64,000 bases of DNA from the NCBI GenBank assembly GCA_026994225.1, contig JALWRI010000075.1:1-64000 (forward strand), read 5' to 3'. Position 1 is the first letter of the stretch; every line of letters starts with the position of its first letter. A model generated the notes under the pieces. That model did not search any database. It was not told the DNA's origin and saw only the letters and a list, made by a program, of their open reading frames with translations. Below, one piece after another: positions 56,919-64,000 of this stretch. The translations under genes were made by a program, and so were the position numbers. The DNA comes from Gammaproteobacteria bacterium (lineage in GTDB: Bacteria; Pseudomonadota; Gammaproteobacteria; GRL18).

Positions 56919-59093
56919 ATGAGCATAGATTTATCTCAGTTCAAACAGACTTTTTTAGAAGAAAGTGAAGAAGGACTTGAAGTTCTTGAATCAGGACTCT
57001 TGGCGTTAGATTCTGGTACTGCAGATGATGATGTCATTCATGCCGTGTTTCGTGCTGCACATTCTATCAAAGGGGGAAGTGGTACCTTTGGACTGAATGA
57101 AATTAGTGATTTTACGCATATTATGGAAACCTTATTGGATGAAATGCGTGATGGTCGTAGGGAAGTTAGTCAAAAATTAATTAATGTGTTGTTAGGTTCA
57201 GTGGATGTCTTGCGAGCAATGTTAGATGCAGCAAGAGATGAGAGTGATATTGATGTAGCACAAGTTGAAAAAGCAAAAGCCCAACTTGCTGCGGAATTAA
57301 ACAGTGATAATAGCGAAGCAGAAACGGTAGCCACGCAGCAGGAGAAAAAAGTAGTTACAGAAATAGACAATGATAAAATCGGTTGGAAAATTGTTTTTAC
57401 TCCTTTTGAGGATATGTTAAAAACAGGGAATGATCCGCTACGGATGCTTACAGAACTTTCTTATTTAGGCAAATATGAAGTAGTAGTAGATGATAGCAAA
57501 TTGCCTGAATTTTATGCTTTAGATCCAGAATGTAGTTATTTATCTTGGTCTATCTATCTGTATGGGGAAATAGAAAAAGAAGAAATTGAAGAAATATTTG
57601 AATGGGTAGATGGTGAATGTGATTTAAGTATTCAAAAATTATCCGAAGTGTTGCCAACAGATAATGCTGATCTACATTTAAAGCAAGCAAACATTCATCA
57701 GCAAGAGCAAGCAGCCTCCACAACGGTTTCCAAAGTGCCTGAAGATAATCCTGTTTCGATAACGCCGACAAAAAGAAATAAAAATAAGGGTACTTCAGAT
57801 CCAGTTATTGCCAATGTGCAAGCAACAGTAGATAAAAAAACAGAAAAAGTAAAAGAGCAAACAAAACCGGTTGTAAATAAACGGAAATCAGCAGATAGTA
57901 GTTCTTCTATTCGGGTAGGGACAGATAAAGTAGATAGTTTGATTAATATGGTAGGTGAATTAGTTATTACACAATCTATGTTAAGTCAGTTAGGAGAAGA
58001 TTTTGATGAAACTTCGCTGGAAAAATTACGAGATGGTTTAGCTCAACTGGAACGTAATACCCGTGAATTGCAAGAAAGTGTGATGCGTATTCGTATGTTA
58101 CCGATCAGTTTTGCCTTTCAGCGTTTTCCTCGGGTAGTCCATGATTTGAGTCAGAAAATGGGGAAAAAAATTGAATTACGTTTATCAGGAGAAACCACAG
58201 AATTAGATAAAACGGTGTTAGAAAAAATTAATGATCCATTAGTACATTTAATTCGTAATTCTTTAGATCATGGCATAGAATTACCTGCCGAGAGAATACG
58301 TGCAAATAAGCCTGAAATAGGCATAATACATCTTAATGCCTACCATATGGGAGGGAATATTGTCATTAAAATTAATGACGATGGAGCAGGATTAAATCGG
58401 GATAAATTGTTGCAAAAAGCTATCAGTAAAGGTTTGGTTGATGCAAATGATAATTTAACCGATGAGGCTATTTATGAATTGATCTTTCATCCAGGTTTTT
58501 CTACGGCAGAAACCTTGAGCGATGTATCAGGACGTGGGGTAGGCATGGATGTTGTGCGTAGAAATATCCGTGAATTAGGTGGTAATATTGATGTAAAAAC
58601 AGAAATAGGTAAAGGCACAGAATTTACTATACGCTTACCGTTAACTTTAGCTATCTTGGATGGTCAACTTATTCGCTTAGGTAAAGAAATATTCATTATA
58701 CCATTAGTATCTATTATCGAATCACTACCTATTAATTTACAATATGTTAATTCCATTGCAGGCTTTAGTGAAGTCTATCAATTACGTGATGAATATATTC
58801 CTTTAATACGTCTTTCATCCATACTGAATATTCCTTCAGAGTTTACTCGTTTAGATGAAGGCTTGCTAGTTGTTGTTGAAGCAGACGGGAATAAAGCCGG
58901 ATTATTTGTAGATGATTTATTGAGTCAACAGCAAGTAGTAATAAAAAGTCTGGAAAGCAATTATAAACGTGTAGAAGGTATTTCAGGAGCGACAATTTTA
59001 GGAGATGGTACGGTCGCTTTGATTTTGGATGTTTCTGGCTTGGTGGATTTAGTACGGGATAAAAAACAACTTTCTTCTGTAGTAGGATTATAA
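56919..59093 (+). CDS. cheA: Chemotaxis histidine kinase CheA
   Basis: A 724-residue kinase. P1 has the phosphorylated His48 in RAAHSIKGGSGTFG. A middle domain (about 150-250) contains GNDPLRMLTELSYLG. The P3 dimer helices, then the ATPase with NDPLVHLIRNSLDHG, DDGAGLN and SGRGVGMDVVRRN, and a C-terminal CheW-like P5 follow. It autophosphorylates and passes phosphate to CheY. I chose ATG 56919 after a GGGGGGG run. cheW follows 32 bp later. Confidence 0.95.
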   Translation: MSIDLSQFKQTFLEESEEGLEVLESGLLALDSGTADDDVIHAVFRAAHSIKGGSGTFGLNEISDFTHIMETLLDEMRDGRREVSQKLINVLLGSVDVLRAMLDAARDESDIDVAQVEKAKAQLAAELNSDNSEAETVATQQEKKVVTEIDNDKIGWKIVFTPFEDMLKTGNDPLRMLTELSYLGKYEVVVDDSKLPEFYALDPECSYLSWSIYLYGEIEKEEIEEIFEWVDGECDLSIQKLSEVLPTDNADLHLKQANIHQQEQAASTTVSKVPEDNPVSITPTKRNKNKGTSDPVIANVQATVDKKTEKVKEQTKPVVNKRKSADSSSSIRVGTDKVDSLINMVGELVITQSMLSQLGEDFDETSLEKLRDGLAQLERNTRELQESVMRIRMLPISFAFQRFPRVVHDLSQKMGKKIELRLSGETTELDKTVLEKINDPLVHLIRNSLDHGIELPAERIRANKPEIGIIHLNAYHMGGNIVIKINDDGAGLNRDKLLQKAISKGLVDANDNLTDEAIYELIFHPGFSTAETLSDVSGRGVGMDVVRRNIRELGGNIDVKTEIGKGTEFTIRLPLTLAILDGQLIRLGKEIFIIPLVSIIESLPINLQYVNSIAGFSEVYQLRDEYIPLIRLSSILNIPSEFTRLDEGLLVVVEADGNKAGLFVDDLLSQQQVVIKSLESNYKRVEGISGATILGDGTVALILDVSGLVDLVRDKKQLSSVVGL

Positions 59094-59125
59094 AGATACT
59101 TTGGAAAATAAGTGAGGCATTAAAT

Positions 59126-59647
59126 ATGAATGCAGAAATGGTAGATGCAGAAGCACTAAAACAAGAACAAATAAATATAAAAGTAAAAAATCCTGCAAGT
59201 AATCAATATCTTTCATTTATTCTTAATAATGAAGAATATGCGGTAGATATTTTACGAGTACAAGAAATTAAAGGTTGGGATCGAGCGACCATTATTCCTA
59301 ATGCTCCTGAATATGTAAAAGGAGTGATTAATTTACGAGGTACGATTGTACCGGTGGTAGATTTACGTTGTCTGTTTTCTTTAGAAAAAACGCAATATAC
59401 AGCAACTACTGTTGTGATAGTGATGAATATTGAGGGCGAACAAAGTGATCGTATCATGGGGATTGTGGTGGATGCCGTATCGGAAGTCTATAGTGTTGAT
59501 GCCAATGCTATTCGTTCTGCTCCTGATTTACATGGTAATGATACGATGGCATTTGTGAAAGGTTTAGCCAATGTAGGACAATCTATGTTAATTATTTTAG
59601 ATGTAGATAAAATACTCAATAGTAATGAGTTAGCACAGGAAAATTAA
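59126..59647 (+). CDS. cheW: Chemotaxis coupling protein CheW
   Basis: A 173-residue CheW-type protein: YLSFILNNEEYAVDILRVQE, VKGVINLRGTIVPVVDLR and MGIVVDAVSEVYSVD, all standard. It links receptors to CheA. The start ATG 59126 follows TGAGG. The ParA-like gene begins 2 bases after its stop. Confidence 0.94.
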   Translation: MNAEMVDAEALKQEQINIKVKNPASNQYLSFILNNEEYAVDILRVQEIKGWDRATIIPNAPEYVKGVINLRGTIVPVVDLRCLFSLEKTQYTATTVVIVMNIEGEQSDRIMGIVVDAVSEVYSVDANAIRSAPDLHGNDTMAFVKGLANVGQSMLIILDVDKILNSNELAQEN

Positions 59648-59649
59648 CA

Positions 59650-60390
59650 GTGCGTACGATAGCTATTTTAAATCAAAAGGGAGGCGTTGGTAAAACGACT
59701 ACCAGTGTCAACTTGGCACATGCATTAGCTCTACAAGGTAAACGGGTATTATTATTAGATTTTGATCCACAAGGACATTTAGGCAGTTATTTAGGATGTG
59801 AATACACTGAAGGTATGGATCAAGTTTTGCTCAATGATATGCCCTTGCAGGCAGTACAGAAATTAATACGAGATAATTTATATTTAGTTCCTGCAGGCGA
59901 ATCACTCGGATTATTAGAAACGACAGGAAAAGGGGTAAGTCGGGGTTATCGTTTACAAAAAGCATTAGACAATATGCAAGAGCGCTTTGATTTTATTATT
60001 ATTGATTGCCCTCCTGCAACCGGATTATTAGCAATGAATGTATTGTTAGCGGTAGATGAGTTATTAATTCCTGTTACTGGAGATTATTTGGCTCTTACCG
60101 GATTATCACGTTTAATGCAAGTGATTATGCATATTGAAACACGTTTAGAACGTAAAACAAAGAAATGGTTTGTATTAACCCGTTTTAATGAGCGTCGCAA
60201 ATTAGCAAGAGAAATTCAAAAAAAATTACATGATTATTTTCCCAATCAAGTGCTACCTACCACGATTAGAGAATCAGTAACATTAGCAGAAAGTCCAGGT
60301 TTTGCACAAACTATTTTTGAATATCGAAATAAAAGTTATGGCGCAGACGATTATAGAAATTTAGCTATTAATTTAATGGCATTGAAATGA
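59650..60390 (+). CDS. ParA/MinD-type ATPase of chemotaxis operon
   Basis: A 246-residue ParA-family ATPase. The deviant Walker A is LNQKGGVGKTTTSVNLA; LLDFDPQGHLGSYLG and FIIIDCPPATGLLAMN follow. ParA proteins position cargo by ATP-driven cycling. The gene lies between cheW and a soluble receptor gene, as in ParC/PpfA systems that place chemotaxis arrays at poles or segregate cytoplasmic clusters. Start is GTG 59650, with AGGAAA upstream. A partner ParB is not encoded nearby. Confidence 0.9.
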   Translation: MRTIAILNQKGGVGKTTTSVNLAHALALQGKRVLLLDFDPQGHLGSYLGCEYTEGMDQVLLNDMPLQAVQKLIRDNLYLVPAGESLGLLETTGKGVSRGYRLQKALDNMQERFDFIIIDCPPATGLLAMNVLLAVDELLIPVTGDYLALTGLSRLMQVIMHIETRLERKTKKWFVLTRFNERRKLAREIQKKLHDYFPNQVLPTTIRESVTLAESPGFAQTIFEYRNKSYGADDYRNLAINLMALK

Positions 60391-60456
60391 ATATAACTTA
60401 ATCATTGTAGAGGGTGTAATGATTACTTACACCGTTAAGAAGGGGGAGGTAATAGA

Positions 60457-63027
60457 ATGTCAAAAAAAGAATCTCGTTTGGGATTTGATCCACTCGCTTG
60501 GATGTCTGATGGTGGAGATGAAGAGAATAACAATAATACTATTATAGAGAAAAAAGAACAGGACAATACATCCAGTGATAGTAATGATCTACACCAACAA
60601 AAAAATGTACCACCAATAACAGATCAGGATGATAATACTATGCCATCAAAAGAAACCTTAATACAAGAAAGTTTTAATTTAATTGCACCGCAAGCAAACG
60701 AACTAGCACGCCGGTTTTATGCCCGTTTATTTCAAAATTATCCCGAGGTAAGACCTTTATTTAGCTCTACGGATATGCCGTCTCAGGAAAAAAAATTATT
60801 ATCAGCGATTAAGTTAGTCGTTAAGAATGTTGATAATATGCAATCACTTGATGAAGTGTTGCATAATATGGGACAAAGACATGAAGGCTATGGTGTAAAA
60901 GCTGGACATTATCCTGCGGTAGCTGATACTTTATTATCTGTAATGGCTGAATTGGCAGGAGATAAATGGACAGATGAAGTACAACAAGCCTGGTCAGATA
61001 GTCTACAGTTTATAGCGGAAAAAATGTTAGCAGCATACGGGAAAAATACTAACGGAGAAGTGGTTATGGAAAGAAAAGAAAGCTCTATTAATTTAATGCA
61101 ACAGATATTTTCAGCCATAGAAAATGTCAGCTCTCCGATTATGATTATTGATAGAGATTTTATTATCACGTATGTCAATCATGCAACCCGTACCTTATTA
61201 GAAGAAAATGAAGCTATTTTTGCTCAAATTTATGGTCGTTTTGAAGCAAAGAATATTATTGGTCAATGTATTGATATTTTTCATAAAGACCCATCATATC
61301 AACGGCGTTTGTTAGCAGATAAAAATAATCTTCCTTATAATACGGATATTCACCTTGCGGATTTAATTTTTAATTTAAATGTAACGGCTATTGTTGATGA
61401 ATACGGAGAATATTTAGGTAATACTTTGGAATGGCGGGATGTAACACAACAACGTGCGTTAGAATTAAATTCCTTACGTCTTAGAGCGGGATTAGATAGC
61501 GCAAGTAATGCACTGATGTTATGTGATGATGATTTGCATATCGTTTATATGAATACAGCAGTGGTAAAATTATTAGAAAACCGTAAAAAAGAGTTACAGC
61601 AAGTATTTCCAAACTTTGAACCAGCTAATCTTCTAGGGCGATGTATTGATGATTTTCATAAAGATACAACGCATCAGCGTGCATTATTGAAAGATCCTGA
61701 TCGTATGCCATATCAAACTGATATGCAGTTATTAAATATTCATTTTAATCTCAAGGCGATTATAGTGACAGATCAAGATGGAAAATATTTAGGTAATATG
61801 GTTGAGTGGAAGGATGTTACTGATCAAAAAATAGCAGAAACAAAAATTAATGAATTGATTAATGCGGCTTCACAAGGTGAATTGGATAAACGTTTAAATA
61901 CAGAAGAATTTACAGGATTTATGCAACGCTTGAGTGGAACGATTAATAATTTATTAGAACAATTTATTATTCCTATAGAAAGTGTTTCTAATATTATGTC
62001 GGCCGTATCTGAAGGGGATTTGACTAATCAGATTGATGAAGATTTACAAGGAGAATTTTTAATATTAAAAGAAGCAGTCAATTCTTCAATTGGTAATCTG
62101 GCTAATATGGTCAATGATATTTTAGATGCAGCAGGACATATTGCTTCTGCATCCAATGAAATAGCTCAAGGTAATACCGATTTAAGTCAACGTACAGAAG
62201 AACAAGCATCCTCCCTGGAAGAAACTGCTTCTAGCATGGAACAATTAACCAGTACAGTAAAACAAAATGCAGATAATGCTGGACAGGCAAATCAATTGGC
62301 AATTCAAGCTCGATCACAAGCAGAAAGTGGGGGCGATGTGGTAGATAGAACCATTAAAGCAATGGTAGAAATCAACAGTAGTAGTAAGAAAATTGAAGAT
62401 ATTATCAGCGTTATTGATGAAATTGCTTTCCAAACAAATTTATTGGCACTGAATGCAGCAGTAGAAGCAGCACGAGCTGGAGAACAAGGTCGAGGGTTTG
62501 CTGTTGTTGCATCAGAAGTACGTAGCCTGGCACAACGTAGTGCCGCTGCTGCAAAAGAAATTAAAGCACTGATTAAAGACAGTGTAGACAAAGTAGAAGA
62601 AGGTTCTAAATTAGTGAATGAATCAGGACATACTTTATCAGGTATTATCCAGGGGGTAAAAAAGGTCAGTGATATTATTGCTGAAATTGCAGCATCGAGT
62701 AATGAGCAATCTGCGGGTATCGAGCAAGTGAATAAGGCTATTTTACAGCTAGATGAAGTAACGCAACAAAATGCTGCATTAGTAGAGCAGTCTGCTGCTG
62801 CAGGAGAAGCATTAAATGAACAAGCACAGGCATTAAATAAAATGATGGCATTTTTCCGTATGGAAGAAGATAATATGGATGAGAAATTTACTCAAGTAGC
62901 CGTAACGCAAGAAACACCTCCTGCGCCAAAATCCAAAAGACAAGGTATGACCAAAAAACCTTCTAGTAACAAGCATTCCAGTTATACTCATTCTGTAGAA
63001 GATGATGATGAATGGGAAGAATTTTAA
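60457..63027 (+). CDS. Soluble chemoreceptor with globin, two PAS and HAMP-like domains
   Basis: An 856-residue receptor without any membrane segment. After an acidic tail (1-63) comes a globin domain (about 64-195). Its proximal His142 is in GQRHEGYG, Tyr88 (B10) in RRFYARLF and Gln110 (E7) in MPSQEKKLL, matching flavohaemoglobin-class globins. Two PAS domains follow (about 215-330 and 335-450), each with an IDxFHK motif, then HAMP-like helices and the signalling hairpin (NLLALNAAVEAARAGEQGRG). The protein ends EWEEF, like the W-x-x-F CheR tether. It probably senses oxygen or NO and redox state. It lies before cheR. Confidence 0.9.
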   Translation: MSKKESRLGFDPLAWMSDGGDEENNNNTIIEKKEQDNTSSDSNDLHQQKNVPPITDQDDNTMPSKETLIQESFNLIAPQANELARRFYARLFQNYPEVRPLFSSTDMPSQEKKLLSAIKLVVKNVDNMQSLDEVLHNMGQRHEGYGVKAGHYPAVADTLLSVMAELAGDKWTDEVQQAWSDSLQFIAEKMLAAYGKNTNGEVVMERKESSINLMQQIFSAIENVSSPIMIIDRDFIITYVNHATRTLLEENEAIFAQIYGRFEAKNIIGQCIDIFHKDPSYQRRLLADKNNLPYNTDIHLADLIFNLNVTAIVDEYGEYLGNTLEWRDVTQQRALELNSLRLRAGLDSASNALMLCDDDLHIVYMNTAVVKLLENRKKELQQVFPNFEPANLLGRCIDDFHKDTTHQRALLKDPDRMPYQTDMQLLNIHFNLKAIIVTDQDGKYLGNMVEWKDVTDQKIAETKINELINAASQGELDKRLNTEEFTGFMQRLSGTINNLLEQFIIPIESVSNIMSAVSEGDLTNQIDEDLQGEFLILKEAVNSSIGNLANMVNDILDAAGHIASASNEIAQGNTDLSQRTEEQASSLEETASSMEQLTSTVKQNADNAGQANQLAIQARSQAESGGDVVDRTIKAMVEINSSSKKIEDIISVIDEIAFQTNLLALNAAVEAARAGEQGRGFAVVASEVRSLAQRSAAAAKEIKALIKDSVDKVEEGSKLVNESGHTLSGIIQGVKKVSDIIAEIAASSNEQSAGIEQVNKAILQLDEVTQQNAALVEQSAAAGEALNEQAQALNKMMAFFRMEEDNMDEKFTQVAVTQETPPAPKSKRQGMTKKPSSNKHSSYTHSVEDDDEWEEF

Positions 63028-63067
63028 TGTGTAAAGATATGAGTAGGATGCGCTATGTGGGGTCTGT

Positions 63068-63916
63068 ATGAATGGAAAGCGAGAATTTTTATTTACGGAT
63101 GAAAATTTTGAATTAGTACGTACATTAGTAGCAGAACATGCAGGCATTGCATTAAGTGATGTGAAACGTGATATGGTTTACTCTCGCCTGGTGAGGCGTG
63201 TAAGAGCTTTAAAATTTGGTTCTTTTGATGAATATTGCCAGTTCTTGCAGTCAGAAGGTGAAGGAGGAGGGGAAGAGGAATTAATGCATTTTATTAATGC
63301 CTTAACGACTAACCTCACCTATTTTTTTCGAGAACCACATCATTTTACATTATTAGCTGAAAGAATTTTACCTGTCATACAACAACGTAATAGTCAGGTA
63401 AAAAAATTACGGATTTGGTCAGCAGGGTGTTCAACAGGAATGGAACCGTACTCCATTGCCATGGTGCTAAAAGAGCAACAACATTTATTTCCACAGTGGG
63501 ATATTAAAATATTAGCAACAGATTTAGATACCAATGTATTAGAAACGGCCAGACAGGGTATTTATGATGAAGATAAGTTGAGTGGTATTTCATCAGAGCG
63601 TTTACAAAAATGGTTTAAAAAAGGCAAAAATAAAAATAAGGGAAAGGTGAAAATTGCTTCGGAATTAAAAGCACTGATTACCTTTAAACATCTTAATTTA
63701 TTTAAAGAATGGCCGTTTAATAATCAATTTGATGTAGTATTTTGTCGTAATGTGATTATTTATTTTAATAAGGATATGCAACGTAAATTATTCAAAAATT
63801 TTGAGCGGATAGTTGCAGAGAAAGGATATATGATTATTGGACATTCAGAAACATTATATAATGTTTCTGAATCTTTTAAATTATTAGGGCGGACTGTGTA
63901 TCAAAAAAATAAATAG
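63068..63916 (+). CDS. cheR: Chemotaxis receptor methyltransferase CheR
   Basis: A 282-residue SAM-dependent methyltransferase for receptor glutamates. The N-terminal helical part (about 1-75) is followed by the SAM domain: RIWSAGCSTGMEPYSIAMVL, LATDLDTNVLETARQGIY and DVVFCRNVIIYFN, with HSETLYN near the end. In the motif usually written TGEEPYS the first Glu is Met. It should recognise the EWEEF tail of the upstream receptor. Confidence 0.94.
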   Translation: MNGKREFLFTDENFELVRTLVAEHAGIALSDVKRDMVYSRLVRRVRALKFGSFDEYCQFLQSEGEGGGEEELMHFINALTTNLTYFFREPHHFTLLAERILPVIQQRNSQVKKLRIWSAGCSTGMEPYSIAMVLKEQQHLFPQWDIKILATDLDTNVLETARQGIYDEDKLSGISSERLQKWFKKGKNKNKGKVKIASELKALITFKHLNLFKEWPFNNQFDVVFCRNVIIYFNKDMQRKLFKNFERIVAEKGYMIIGHSETLYNVSESFKLLGRTVYQKNK

Positions 63917-63958
63917 ACATAGCAAATTGTGCTTTAAATAAAAAAGGGGATAAATTTA

Positions 63959-64000
63959 TTGGCTATTGTAAAGAATAATTTTCCTCCAGTTCTATCTGGA
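63959..64000 (+). CDS. Start of next chemotaxis gene, probably cheD (cut by window end)
   Basis: From TTG 63959 fourteen codons read LAIVKNNFPPVLSG. The FPPVLSG end resembles the N-terminus of gammaproteobacterial CheD deamidases. AAGGGG precedes it. Order after cheR fits cheD-cheB. Only 42 bases are visible. Confidence 0.4.
   Translation, partial: MAIVKNNFPPVLSG

Overview
The window is a 64 kb chromosomal piece of an AT-rich gammaproteobacterium. Three gene orders point there: lepA-lepB-DUF4845-rnc-era, rpoE-rseA-rseC, and bamC near parE/parC, together with ycjX-ycjF and hda. The large number of chemotaxis and c-di-GMP proteins, a DsrC-like/NifS fusion and many IS605-type tnpB scraps suggest a gliding or swimming sulfur-associated lineage such as Beggiatoaceae/Thiotrichales. 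That placement is inference from gene content and base composition; no 16S or phylogeny was available.

Layout. 1-7 kb: 3' end of bamC, a chemoreceptor, and topoisomerase IV (parE, parC). 7-16 kb: accessory stretch with an M23 peptidase, tRNA-Arg, a REC-GGDEF cyclase, a secreted M4 metalloprotease, a glycosyltransferase, cysZ, a decayed antiporter gene, an FRG-domain protein, cheV and a tnpB remnant. 16-25 kb: an Na+/H+ antiporter, a D-cysteine desulfhydrase-like enzyme, a REC-substrate-binding-domain fusion, a REC-REC-GGDEF cyclase, a second chemoreceptor, and a DUF169 / DsrC-like-NifS pair. 25-30 kb: hda, wrbA, a lipoprotein, a YihY membrane protein and a PhnD-like binding protein with a sensor stub. 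30-36 kb: 2-oxoglutarate dehydrogenase (sucA, sucB, lpd). 36-46 kb: lpxA, a TraB-family protein, the sigma-E cluster, a tnpB scar, then lepA to era. 46-56 kb: M61 protease, ycjF/ycjX, a very small lipoprotein, tRNA-Ala, gltX, and a CBS/PII-like/DUF1538 membrane cluster. 56-64 kb: a full chemotaxis operon (STAS, cheY, cheA, cheW, parA-like, globin-PAS-PAS soluble receptor, cheR, probable cheD start).

How the genes work together. The last operon looks like a cytoplasmic chemotaxis array. Its receptor has no membrane segment, carries a haem-globin domain with the expected haem residues, and ends in a CheR-tether-like pentapeptide; a ParA-type ATPase is encoded between cheW and the receptor. The other signalling genes (two cyclases, cheV, two membrane receptors, the REC-binding-protein fusion) suggest heavy investment in taxis and surface behaviour.

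Mobile DNA is present only as decay products. There are four separate tnpB remnants, and two of them end in an identical 57-bp sequence containing a small hairpin, in opposite orientations 49 kb apart. The items I rate most worth following up are the DsrC-like/NifS fusion with DUF169, the cytosolic REC-substrate-binding fusion, and the globin receptor operon.
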